Source: Flaveria trinervia (Eukaryota > Streptophyta > Magnoliopsida > Asterales > Asteraceae). From it: a DNA stretch of 64,000 bases. The translations under genes were made by a program, and so were the position numbers. Of the stretch, positions 32,289 to 43,339 are shown one piece after another. The stretch's first letter is position 1, and each line of letters begins with the position of its first letter. The notes under the pieces were generated by a model that ran no database searches, was not told where the DNA came from, and saw only the letters and a program-made list of their open reading frames with translations. The stretch covers positions 70,819,932 to 70,883,931 of the forward strand of contig CM046451.1 of the NCBI GenBank assembly GCA_025506515.1, in the 5' to 3' direction.

Positions 32289-33830
32289 CTATACATGGTC
32301 ATCTTCAGGAATGACCTCACATTTCTTTTTAACACCATTGACCTCTAACAGATATAGAAAACATGGTTTATCAAAAGCCTTTGTATAGAGGTCAGCGCAT
32401 TGAAAATTAGTGTTTATTTTTATCACATCGATTAAGTTTTTTCCAAAACAGTCACGTATGAAGTGATATTTGATTCTGGTGTGTTTGGTCCTAGGATGTT
32501 GGACCGGGTTCTTAGTGATTGCAATCGCAGCAGAGTTATCAACAAATATAGGAGTAGAAGTAAATGCAAACCGTAATCGCGCATTTGCTATTGAATCCAT
32601 ATGATTTGGGAACAGCAGCTTGCAGCAGCAACGTATTCTGCTTCACAGGTTGACAAGGCAACTGAGATCTGCTTCTTACACTGCCAGGTTACTAATCTTC
32701 TCCCAAAGAACTGACACCTGCTGATGTAGACTTGTAGTTCATCTTGCAACCGCCGTAATCCGAGTCACTATACGCTGTAAGTTCAAAGTCATCATCATGA
32801 GGGTACCACAACCCAAGTGTGGGTGTGCCCTTCAGATAACAAAATATCCTTTTGACCCCAATTACATGATTCACCTTAGGCTTTGCCTGATATCGTGAGC
32901 ATAAACATGTCGCATACATGATATCTGGTCTGGAGGCAGTGAGATACATGAGAGATCCAATCATCCCACGGTACATAGTGGCATCTACCAGATCACCATT
33001 CTCATCGGGTGCTACATCATGGTTTGTAGCTAGGGGAGTGCCAGCTGTGGAGGCATTCTCCATGTCAAACCTATTGAGATTATCCCCTACATACTTTGTC
33101 TTATGTAAGAAGATTCCATTTGGTGTCTGATCTACCTGTAACCCGAGAAAGAACTTCATCTCTCCCATGGCACTCATCTCAAACTCAGCCTTCATTACTG
33201 CTTTGAATTCTTTGCATAATTCCTCGTTCTTTGAACCGAAGATTATGTCATCTACATACTGTACGAGCAGTAGATCTCCATCTTTTTCTTTGATAAACAG
33301 TGTGCAGTCAATGACTGCCCTGCGAAAACCGTGTTTCACAAGATGAGTTGAAAGTTTCTCATACCAAGCCCTTGGAGCTTGATGAAGCCCGTATAGAGCC
33401 TTGTCGAGTTTGTAGACTCTATCCCAATGATATGGATCTTCAAATCCCTCGGGTTGACTGACATACACTATTTCTCTGGTTTCCCCCATGAAGGAATGCA
33501 CTCTTCACATCAAGTTGATAAACTTTGATTTTCATATAAGATGCATAGGCAAGAAAGATGCGGATGGCTTCCATCCTTGCCACTGGGGCAAATACTTCAT
33601 TGAAGCGATACCTTCAACTTGGAAAAAACCCTGAACAACAAGCCAAGCCTTGTTTCTGATGATCACTCCCTGATCATGTTTCTTACATTTCAAGACCCAT
33701 TTGGTGCCAATGACTTTAGCACCTTTAGGTCTATCAACTAGTGTCCATACACCTAACTTCTTGAACTGAAGAAGTTCTTCCTGCATGGCACTAACCCAAG
33801 CCTCATCATTTAATGCTTCACTAACATACT
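32289..33830 (-). pseudogene. pol: Reverse transcriptase-RNase H of element E
   Basis: RT motifs: IGTKWVLKCKKHDQG (about 33710), [17 protein letters not shown] (about 33390) and [12 protein letters not shown] (about 33255), all readable. [20 protein letters not shown] is near 32940. RNase H begins [11 protein letters not shown] (about 32770) and continues in another frame to DNSAAIAITKNPVQHPRTKH and IRDCFGKNLI, stop at 32289. Frame breaks lie near 33600, 33500 and 32690. Confidence 0.9.
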
Positions 33831-33832
33831 TT

Positions 33833-33902
33833 GGCTCAAACTGAGACACAAAGCAGTGGTATGCACCGGCTCAAACTGAGACACAAAGCAGTGGTATGCA
33901 CC
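33833..33902. repeat. 35-bp tandem duplication in pol of E
   Basis: 33833-33867 is repeated at 33868-33902 (starts GGCTCAAACTGAGACAC). The length is not a multiple of three, so it shifts the pol frame. It is a recent slip or repair duplication. Confidence 0.93.
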
Positions 33903-34445
33903 GTCGTGAAGGTATCCTTTTTCCATCACAGAGGCATAATCAGCGGAGTACAGCTGATTTCTAGTCTGAACCCCTGATCTCACATCTCCTATAATATTAT
34001 CCAAAGGATGATATACATTTAGACGTGAGCCAGGGGTTGTCGGAACAACCACCTCAGAGTCAAGATTATAACTATTTGGTTCTGGATCTGAGGCGATAGG
34101 AGTCTGAGGTTCAGAAAGTTCAGAAGCATCACTACCCGATGCTTGTGAACTTGTGGTAGTCGGAACCTGTACATCCTGGTTGATCTGAATATTTTCGTCA
34201 TTTTCTTCATCAGAGGAGGAGTCACTCATATCAACCGCTCCCCCTGAGTTAGTAGGATCATGACTTGTTGAATCTTGAGACGATGTGTTCAAGACATCGT
34301 ACATCATCTTGTTTTCCGACTCGTCTTCTGAAGAAGAAAGAGATATGTTGAAGGACTTGAAGAATCCATCATAGTCAAAGAAGTAAGCAGGCCCTTTTCC
34401 AGCAGGCGGTGTGATATATCTCTGAACATCAACATTACACCACAC
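33903..34445 (-). pseudogene. pol: Integrase-RT linker of pol in E
   Basis: A Ser/Asp/Glu-rich, Pro/Thr-containing segment (SSSEDESENK, SDSSSDEENDEN) ends in YHPLDNIIGDVRSGVQTRNQL, the usual motif before copia RT. It is open for about 180 codons. Confidence 0.8.
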
Positions 34446-35345
34446 CTCTACTTGACCCGTTGAGTTGTTGTAAAGTCTCTTGTTCGGTATGTTGTATCCT
34501 AAGAAGATCCCTTCATCAACCTTCTCACTAATTTTCCCTCCTGAGTCTTTTTCAGCAGGGTGCGCAGAGCGACAAACGGCCCGAGATATTCCAAGTTAGG
34601 TTTACGTCGCTGTAATAACTCGTAGCACGTTTTTCCATGGCGTTTTACTACCAGAGCTCGATTGAAAGTATATCATGCATTTGCCACTGCTTCATTCCAA
34701 AATTGTATAGGCAGTTTCGAGTCTGCAAGCATTGTCCGTGCCGTCTCTATCAAGCTGCGGTTCTTCCGTTCAGCAACGCCGTTCATATGAGGGGTATAAG
34801 ACGAGGTAAATTGATGCACAATTCCCTTTTCCTTGCAATAGTCCTCCATCCTCTGATTCTTGAACTCGGTTCCGTTGTCTGAGCACACCTGTCTTACCTT
34901 CAGCTTGTATAAGGATTCCAGTGTAATTACCAATTCCTTGAAGGATTCAAATGTTTCTGATTTGGATTTCAGAAACATTACCCAAGAGAACCTTGAGTAG
35001 TCATCAGTAACTACATAGCAATACAAGTCACCTGCAATGCTTCTTGTACTGACTGGACCAAACAATCCATGTGAAGAAGCTCAAGTGGAAGTTCTATAGA
35101 ATGAACTTTCTCTTCCTTATGAGATTTCTTCGTCTGTTTGCCCTTTTTGCACGCAACACAAAAATCCAGGAGTTGGAAGTTTTTGACATTTACTCCTCTC
35201 ACAAGATCATTCTAGATCAAGTGATTCATTTTCCTCGGATTTATGTGTCCCATTCTCCTATGCCAGGAGATGAATTCCTTCTTAGTAGCTTTGGACAAGA
35301 AACATTGGACTTCACTATCTGTTGTGGATGCCTTTGAGAGATCCA
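34446..35345 (-). pseudogene. pol: Integrase of element E
   Basis: The pre-integrase segment reads ISWHRRMGHINPRKMNHLI (about 35270) and the finger end CVACKKGKQTKKS is near 35160. The core has DDYSRFSWVMF (about 35000), SDNGTEFKNQ (about 34885) and NGVAERKNRSLIETA (about 34775), carrying the three catalytic acidic positions. Frame changes separate the finger from the core near 35065 and 35202. The C-terminal part to 34450 is in other frames. Confidence 0.88.
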
Positions 35346-35729
35346 AAACATAAAGATCATTATATCTAGAGGCTGACATTAGGATCTGATCCTCCGGAAT
35401 CACGTAGTCCTTCTTTAGAACGTAACACTTCTTGTTGTCAAAAACTACCTTGAATCCTTTATCACAGATTTGAGAAACAGAAAGTAAGTTATTTTGTAAT
35501 TGTTGGACATAGTTTACCTTATCAAACGTAACTTTCTTATTTCCCACTTCTCCTTAGGCTGTGATGTACCCGCCTTTGTTTCCAGCAAATGAAACATGCC
35601 CTCCTTTAGTTTGTCTGACATTTGATAAGAGAGCTCTATTCCTGTCATGTGCCTGGATGCTCCGCTATCAACAATCCACGTGTTAGTCTTAGAACTATAG
35701 CGAACACCCTGCACAATCAATGAAAACAT
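35346..35729 (-). pseudogene. pol: Aspartic protease of element E, active site intact
   Basis: TWIVDSGASRHMTG near 35680-35640 carries the catalytic Asp. LQNNLLSVSQICDKGFKVVF follows near 35490. A frame change lies between the two blocks. Confidence 0.85.
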
Positions 35730-35733
35730 TAGT

Positions 35734-37837
35734 TCATGTTAGGAACCCAAGCCTTAACCGGCTTGGTTTCCCTGAGGCATCACATATCACAAACTCAACC
35801 CACTGACCCTTTGAGGTTAAGGATTGATCAGAATTCTGTGTGTTCGTATTTTCAGGCACTGAGGAGGTTTTTTCTTTCCATAATCCAGATTTGTGTAAGG
35901 CCTGTTTGTGATAAACAGACGACTGGCTGATGGATTGAACTTTGGGTTCAAAATCCCTTTTAGGAGGCGTCACTGAGTTCCTCTTAAAAGATCTAGATGT
36001 AGATGCAGAAAGTTCAACTTTCTTCCTCGGTGTCTGGTAATAAGGACAGTGAGATGCTATGTGACCATACTCTCCACAATTATAGCAAGATCTGCTTTCA
36101 ACTTTATGGTTTATTTGTTTTGGTGGAGATATACTTGTCACACGGTCAACCTTATTGTGTTTGGACTGAGGCACTACTTTGTAGATGTATGAGTTGGTTT
36201 TACAAAATTAATTGTTTTACCTGGTTTTACATCTTTAATCTGTTGTTTCCCTGGACGTGACATGATGCACATGATTGAGTATATTTTATAGTCTTTTAGG
36301 TTCTTGTTTGACATTGTTAGACCTTGACTTTAACTAACCCTTTCGATTTTTTTTCCAAGTTAACACAAGGCATCTTTCCTATTGCCTTTGAAGTGGCCTC
36401 CTTTTGTTTAGGGTCGGATTCACTTGATTTACTTACGAATCCGGATCGCTAACTAGAGGAGTAGACACCATGTGATCCTTGATGGGGTTATTGTTAATTA
36501 GTTTACTTTTGGTGTTCATCAAGGTCTCAGGTGGTGGTGGAACCACTTTGTATCCCAGTCACTCCCCATTATTTCTCTCTCTTACTAAGTGTTGGACAAT
36601 GTGTGATGAGCTTGTCCAACTGTGTAGTTTTTGTTTTAGTGAATTGACTTGTACTTCTAAAACTGCTTTTTGCTTCTTAGTGTCCTCAAGAGAGTTCAGA
36701 TAGTACCTAATTTCATTTCCTTGGTTAAAAGCAACTACCTCAGTTTCCCTAAGCTGTTTATGTAATTGGTCTACCGTTTCCTTGTAACTGTGCTCGTTTT
36801 GTTTCAATACTCTATTTGCTTCTGTGCATAGTTCCAGATCCTTTACTAAGCTATCATTATGATCTAATAGCCTCGCAAATTTTGAATCTATAACTTCTCT
36901 AAATTTATTACATTCTAAGCAAGCATGATTATTAAACAGTTGGTCAGTAGTACTTACTTGGGATGTTGAAGAAGAATCAGCCATGAGTGTTGGCTCGGTT
37001 GTCTCTGGTTCTGATGGTTCAGATGATGATGCATTTGTAGATTTTTCTTCTTCAGGCAGGTAGTTGACCACATTTGCAGTATCTTCAGAATTTGACATTG
37101 CGAGCTCTACTGCTATATCTCCTTCACTTGCAGAATCGTCATCAATATCCTCCACAGTAGCTATGTTTGACTCTCCTGGTGAGACAAACCGAAAGCTTCA
37201 GTCATGTCCTTCATCTTCATTAGCAGTTAAGACTTTTGGATCCTTACTTGATGAGTCAGCATTACTAGTTGTGGACTTATCTTGACGGTTAAATGACGAG
37301 AAGGGATTTCCATTACCTGTCTTCTTTGGTTTTATACACTCCCTCTTGAAGTGTCCCTTCTCACCGCAGTTGAAACATGTAACCTTTGACTTATCAAACC
37401 TAAAGGTTCTGTCTTTTGTTGCAACCAGGTTCTGTCCGGTCTTTTTGACAAACTTTTTAGCTCGTCGGACAGCACTTGCCAGAGCCCACATTATGTCCAT
37501 ACGTTCCAACTCCATTTCATCCACCTGCTCATAATCTTCATCTGCCAGGTGGTTGTTACCTATCTTTCCAGCAATTAATCCATCGTAGGATTGAACCACC
37601 ACAGCTAAAAGCTCCATATGTTCTCTGGCCACCTCCACGGTTACATTCCCGAGGTTGTCGGTTTTCAGCTTTGCTGCATTAGCTTCAGGTATTATATATT
37701 GGGTGCTAGATGACCCTGACATTTCTGATCCTGAAGTTGAGGTTGTGCTGGAACTCCTACGCTTGAGATGAAGGCAGTTTGCAGTGGTGCTCCAGATGTC
37801 TTGACTGAAGGAGTAGCATTGTAGAGAGCAGGATTCT
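35734..37837 (-). pseudogene. gag: Gag of element E, central and C-terminal part
   Basis: The segment from 37837 downward has YEQVDEMELERMDIMWALA, then the zinc knuckle CFNCGEKGHFKREC (about 37380-37340). A coiled-coil region follows (36900-36560; HKQLRETEVVAFNQGNE, KKQKAVLEVQVNSLKQKL). A second knuckle, CYNCGEYGHIASHC, lies near 36085-36045. It ends before the protease at about 35734. The N-terminal part continues at 49786-50498 beyond element C. Frame breaks lie near 37200 and 36470-36200. Confidence 0.85.
37833..37837. other. Target-site duplication of C, left copy
   Basis: ATTCT immediately precedes the 5' LTR of C and recurs at 49781-49785. Confidence 0.9.
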
Positions 37838-38351
37838 TGTTGGACCAAAAGAATGATCAGAAAAACCTCTAAGTCCCACAGACATTGCAACTGCTGAAGA
37901 AGATCACAACAGCTGAAGACATCAGCTGATTACAAGGTCTGAAGACAAAGTCTGAAGACAAGATCTGAAGACTTCTACTGAAGACAAAGTCTGAAAGCAA
38001 GGAGATGAAGACAAAGTCTGAAAGAAAAGTACTAAAGACAAAGTCTGAAAGTTAGAAGTATGAATACAAAGTCTAAAGCCATCAGATGAAGACAAAGTCT
38101 GAAAGTAAAGTACTGAAGAACAAAGTCTGAAGACCAAAGTGACCAGTAGTTGTCACAACAGCTGAAGTAATTAACTTCAGTAGTTGTGATGGTTTCCTTT
38201 CAGTACTGTAATTTACTTTTCAGTAGTTATAGTTTAAGTAGTTGTAGTTCAGTTGTTTTATGTTTTTGTACTTAAGCATTCTTGAGATGTAATCAGTAGT
38301 GAGAACATTCTTAGTAGTTTGCATAGTTCAGTAGTTTGAATAATTCTATTA

Positions 38352-38386
38352 GATGTCACTATCAAGTGACATCAACAGACGTCACA
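38352..38386 (+). promoter_or_regulatory. Inverted repeat and GACGTCAC motif upstream of TATA, C 5' LTR
   Basis: Perfect 9-bp arms GATGTCACT and AGTGACATC flank ATCA (38352-38373). GACGTCAC at 38378-38385 follows, a bZIP (CRE/as-1 type) core. The same set occurs at 49529-49562 in the 3' LTR. Factor binding is inference. Confidence 0.6.
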
Positions 38387-38391
38387 TATCC

Positions 38392-38398
38392 TATATAA
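38392..38398 (+). promoter_or_regulatory. TATA box, C 5' LTR
   Basis: CCTATATAAGGAATG, shortly after the GACGTCAC motif and about 200 bp before the LTR end. Confidence 0.75.
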
Positions 38399-38603
38399 GG
38401 AATGTTGACCTAGTTGTAATGTGTGACATTAAGCCACCACGAAGCATATGAATGAAATATTTCTTTTGCAGAATTGTCTCTTTCTATATCCGTGTACTGT
38501 TACATTGAATATCATTGTGTTCTTGTGAATTGTTTAATTCGTTGTTCGAATTCCGCTACAATACTCTCTAATTAATCAAACTTAGATCACTGATCCTAAT
38601 AAA

Positions 38604-38615
38604 TGGTATCAGAGC
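38604..38615 (+). promoter_or_regulatory. Primer-binding site of C
   Basis: TGGTATCAGAGC two bases after the LTR end, initiator tRNA-Met type. Confidence 0.95.
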
Positions 38616-38830
38616 TGGTTAATCATTGATCGATCTAACAATTGATCATTGAAACTGCTATTTCGATATCTAAGTTTGATTGAATTAGCATATTTGCAAG
38701 AATTGGTTATAGATCATTGAATTTCTGCTGCTTTCAGTTATTTGCTTTGAGTTTTCTCTTGGTTCATATTGGTTTGATGTGTTTTGTTCTAAATCAGTTA
38801 AACCTTAATTGAATTTGGTTGAATCTGAGA

Positions 38831-41650
38831 ATGACTACTCCTTCTAATGACCCTCACAATACCGGTTCCTCAACCAAGCCTCCGATGCTAGTTAGGACTG
38901 AGTATAACATATGGCAACAAAGAATGCTTCATCACCTGCCTGTTAACAGTTCAGGTTGTTGGACATCTGTGGTACATGGTCCACACAAGCCTATGGTGAA
39001 CAATCCGGAAACCAACCAAATGGTTCCGAAGAAGAAGAACAATACTCAGATGAGGATCGAAAACTGTTTGAGATTGATGCTAAAGCGCATGGTATTCTGG
39101 CCATGCTCTGCCTAATGAAATCTATTTTGGGCTTATGCATCATGAAACTGCTCATGACCTCTGGAATGAATTAAAGGAACAATTGTGGTGAACAGATGAG
39201 GTCTTAGCAAACAACAGAGAAATCCTTGCCCCAACATATGACATTCTCTCATAGGAAGGTGAGTCATTGACTCAACAGTTTGAGTGTTTTTCCTGTTTGA
39301 TCTCTGAGCTGAAAATGGTTAAACATGAATACACCAATAGTCAGATGAACAACAGATTCCTCAGATCACTGCCTGAGAGATGGGACACATATACCATTGT
39401 CCTACGCTCCAGTGCAAATCTGGATAGCCTATCTCTCACCCAACTCCATGGGAAACTGCTTACATTTGAAAGAGAGATAGAGCAGAAAAGGAAACTGGTT
39501 ATCAGGAAAGCTCACTAATGACTTTGTACCAGGGAACACTGCCTTGGTTGGTCATGAGTCAGAATATGCTGCATCAGAAAACAATTATGATGAGCATATA
39601 GATTTCTCTTCAAACTGTTCAGATCATGCATTTGTTAGTGTTGATAGTCAGTCAGGCTGTAATAGTGACAATTTGTGTTTCATTATGGATGATTTAAAGT
39701 GTATTGCTGATGATGACTTAGAATAAATGGATATTCTGAGCCAAATGGCCTTGATTAATATCAGATCTCAAAAGTTCTACAAGAGACTGGTAGAAATTTC
39801 TAGGACTCTCTGGCAAAATCAAAGTTGGTTTTGACAAGAGTAAGTTGAGGTGTCACAAATGCCACAGGCTTGGGCACTTTGCAAGAGAGTGTAGATCACT
39901 GGATCTAACTCCTCTGCACCCTTTGTGACTTTTCCGAGCAATAGTTCACAAAACAGAGGGCAACATCCTGCTAGTTCTAGTCATCATTCACAACCTATTC
40001 TCCTGCATATTTTGTCTCTCAGGGTCCAATGTCCATCCATATCCTGCTATTATATGCCTCAGCCAAATCAAGTTCAAGTTCCTATTACACAACAACCTCA
40101 AGCCTTACCTGAGCCTCTACCATCTCAATCATCTCAACCACAACCTCATCACACTTCTTCACCCTGGTGTTGTTGACTGGAGCAGTTTACCAGATGATCT
40201 CTCTGGTAATGAGCATTTATTTGCTAGTGATGGTCAACATGGTGGTGAACATCCTTTTGGGAACCTTGCTCTCATGGCCTTGGAGTCTACTGAAAGTTCA
40301 TGCTCCAATGCATCTTCATCACAGGTAACCCAGTATCCTCTGAGGCTAAGGCCAAGCTTTGTTCTGAATCTTGCATAGCTGCATTTATCTCTATTAGAGA
40401 GGCAAATGCAGCGTTAATAAATCAAAATCTTGAGCTTGAGCAAACCCTTTCCAAAAGAAAAGCTGAGTATGAGTTTGTTCTTAATGATAAATGATGAGAT
40501 TTATAAGCTTAAATGCCAATTAAATGATGAAAAGGCCAAGCTAGAGGTCATTCTTGAGAACCACAGAGAACTCAAAGAAAAACATGCAGCTACCCAAGTT
40601 GAGTGTGACTGCTGGGTATCATCCTGCAAGGGATTTGAAATGCTGCTCACAAGCATCTGCTTCGAATGTGAAGTTTTGAATAGGTTACAACCACATTGCA
40701 CCACCTACAGATTTTACTCCAAAATCAATAGCAAAACCTGAAGGTGAAAGTAATTTCCAAACCACATCATCATGTGCATCATCTTCAAGTGATCACCCAA
40801 AATCACAAGATGAAATCCATGTTGATACCTCAGAAAATCAATTGCCTGATGGGTCAACTACTAATAAGCACATGAAGCTGAGTACTTCAGATGTTGTCCC
40901 TAAAGTATCTCAAGCACTGAAGGGAAAGACACAACATCAGAAAAGCATTTCAAATCATCTAAATAAAAGGATTAACAACTGCTGATAGTGAACAGCTGAA
41001 GAACAAGTCTTCAGTTGTTACAGATTCTTCAGTACTTAACACAAGTACTGAAAGGAGGAAAGTACTGAAAACACACCTTTAGTAGTTCCACATCAGCAGT
41101 TGATCAATCCAAGATGAAGAATAACCATGTGAAATATATGGTAAATTCAATCATCTTTCTGATGAATGTTGGTACAGAAAGGGTTCCAAACTCAACAGAG
41201 ATAAGCTCATTAAATCCGATGGATGAAATGAAAAATGAGTTTGAGACCAAGTTTGTACCAAGTCATCCCAATGTGATAAACCCAAGCCTTCATCCAAATC
41301 CAAAAAAGGATAGGGTTATCATAAAAACTGATAGTGCTCCTCATGATAAACTCAGACTAGTCTGTGATTTCAAGGAGGAAATGGTGGGCCACAGGACTCA
41401 TCATACACAAGTATGGATATGTCACAAGAGTTGAAAGCTTTGGCTACAAATCAAACACAACTTGTTATGATGGTTCAGCATTTGTGTGGGAGAGTTAACC
41501 AACTAGATGCACCAGTGATCAACCCACTGAAAAGGCATTCCAAGCCAAATCCAAGGAATCCATTTCAGCACCATCTCCTTCTTCATCACTTTTAATCATA
41601 AAACAAGTTATGGTTAACTTTGTTGATGAAAACAGACCCAAACCAAAAAG
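38831..41650 (+). pseudogene. gag: Gag of element C, broken
   Basis: The start ATG at 38831 reads MTTPSNDPHNTGSS. MNNRFLRSLPERWDTY (about 39345) is the end of the UBN2-type capsid region. The first zinc knuckle, CHKCHRLGHFAREC, is at 39852-39893. A Gln/Pro-rich stretch follows, then a coiled-coil segment with IREANAALINQNLELEQ (about 40390). The second knuckle (about 41124-41165) has Tyr instead of its second Cys. The tail is Lys/Pro-rich. Stops and frame changes are frequent, for example 39115, 39255 and 39724. Confidence 0.85.
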
Positions 41651-41860
41651 GTTTGGGTCTCAAAACCAACTAGTTCTTCATGAGAAATGCAGGGTTCTTC
41701 CAGCATGCCAAAGGAGCATCTGGTATGTAAGACAGTGGAGGATCTATGCATATGACTGGGAGCAATTCTCTTCTTAATGACTACTCTCAAGGAAATAAGG
41801 GATTTGTTTCATTTGGAAATGATGCCAAGGGTTACATCATTGGAAGAGTATATGCATTGG
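41651..41860 (+). pseudogene. pol: Protease remnant of element C
   Basis: The active-site segment at 41722-41760 has one extra base compared with A, which shifts the frame inside the WYVDSGG motif, so the catalytic Asp is lost. FVSFGNDAKGYIIG follows. At this point it joins directly to VYALDLSKK, and the stretch present in A and G with LKYNLLSVSQ is missing, a deletion of roughly 200 bp. Confidence 0.85.
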
Positions 41861-42800
41861 ATTTGTCAAAGAAGATTGATTTGAAGGGTCATCCTTGTCT
41901 GTTCTCCAAAGCCTCACCTCAGGAATCTAAACTGTGACATAGAAGGCTGGGTCATGTTAATCTCAAAAACATAAATCAGCTGATCCATAATAGTTTTTGA
42001 GAGGTCTACCAATAAAGGAGTTCCACTATGATGAACCTGCACTGCTTGTTTAAAAGGAAACAGCACAAAGTCTCATTCCCTCCTATTGAAGACCCTAAGT
42101 CCACTGCCTGCTTGCAGTTACTGCACATGGATCTATTGGTCCTGTGAGAGTGATGAGCATGGCAAGAAGAAATATTGTCTGGTATTGTGGATGATTACTC
42201 CAGATTTGTATGGACTTTCTTCTTGCATTCAAAGTTTGAGGTTGCTGCTCACGATTAAAACTTTGTGTTGTGTGTTGAGAAGCAGTATTCCCTATCAGTC
42301 AAGTGTATAAGGAGTGATAATGGAACTAAATTCAGAAACCATACACTTGATGATTTTTATCTATCAAAAGGAATCAAGAGGCAGTTTAGCATCCCAAGGA
42401 CTCCAGAACAAAATGGAGTAGTGGAGAGAAAGAACAGGACCGTAATTGAAGCTGCAAGGTCTATGTTGGCTGACTCTGGTTTGCCATTGACCTTTTGGGC
42501 TGAAGCTGTTAACACAGCTTGCTATGTGCAGAATAGAGTGTTAGTAAATTAGAGGTTGATGAAGACTCCATATGAAGTTCTACATCATTTGGCTCCTCTA
42601 ATTTCATTCTTCAAAACCTTTGGGTGTCCTTGTTTCATTCTTAACACAAAGGATCAACTCCACAAATTTGATCCTAAGGTGGATGCAGGGTATTTGTAGG
42701 TTATTCATCCACATGCAAGGCTTACAGGGTCTTCAACTACAGAACAAAGATAGTTGAAGAAACCTTGCATGTGAAATTCAATGAATCTCCTAAGGATAAA
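41861..42800 (+). pseudogene. pol: Integrase of element C
   Basis: The pre-integrase segment HRRLGHVNLKNINQL (about 41940) has a stop in place of the Trp before HRR. The core shows CIRSDNGTKFRNHTLDDF (about 42305; Lys where A has Glu), then NGVVERKNRTVIEAA (about 42415) and FWAEAVNTACYVQNRVL, in one 95-codon open stretch. The earlier DDYSRF-type block is frameshifted near 42190. Confidence 0.88.
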
Positions 42801-43339
42801 ATTCCACAAAACCTATGGAGTTGTTTGATCTGGACATACTACAATATGTTCCTTATCAATCTCCAGCTGTTGCAAATCATGTGGATAAATCATCTTCTGC
42901 AGCAAGTCTTCCACCTGGTGGTACTGAAGATGATGATGATATCAGTACTCACCTTTTCAAGTTTAGTGACCAACTGCCTGGTCTGCTAAACTTGATGTTC
43001 CTGTAGCTTCTGTAGCTCCATCCACAACAAATGCTGATGAGATTTTTGACTCCTCTACATCATTTGACTTGCCATCTAATACTTGGTTTCAAGAATCTGG
43101 ATCACCATCTGCTGCTTCTGAACCGGCTACAAACACTTGCACTGATCTTATAGTATACCAAGAGCTGAAGAATCACCCCATGTCTCAAATCATTAGTGAT
43201 ATCAATGCTAGTGTCTCAACTAGACGTCAATTGTCTAACTTCTGCTTCTATGCTCTCTTCATCAGTCAGCTAGAGCCAAAGAACTATCATGTTGCTTTGA
43301 GTGACAGTGGATGGGTTGAAGCCATGCAGCTTGAGCTAC
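42801..43339 (+). pseudogene. pol: Integrase-RT linker of pol in C
   Basis: A Ser/Pro/Asp-rich segment includes DDDDIS and ends with MSQIISDINASVSTRRQLSNF and WVEAMQLELLQFKK. It is mostly open and variable in sequence. Confidence 0.75.

Larger units (their letters stand above)
37838..38601 (+). repeat. 5' LTR of C
   Basis: It starts TGTTGGACC and ends CCTAATA, so its termini are TG...TA. It contains about seven copies of ACAAAGTCT at 37940-38130, palindromic CAGTAGTT/CAGCTG words, an inverted repeat, a GACGTCAC motif and a TATA box. It is 764 bp, against 808 bp for the 3' LTR. Confidence 0.95.

Noticed and set aside
38604..38615. tRNA gene
   Set aside because: Only the 12-base complement of a tRNA 3' end is present; it is a primer-binding site.
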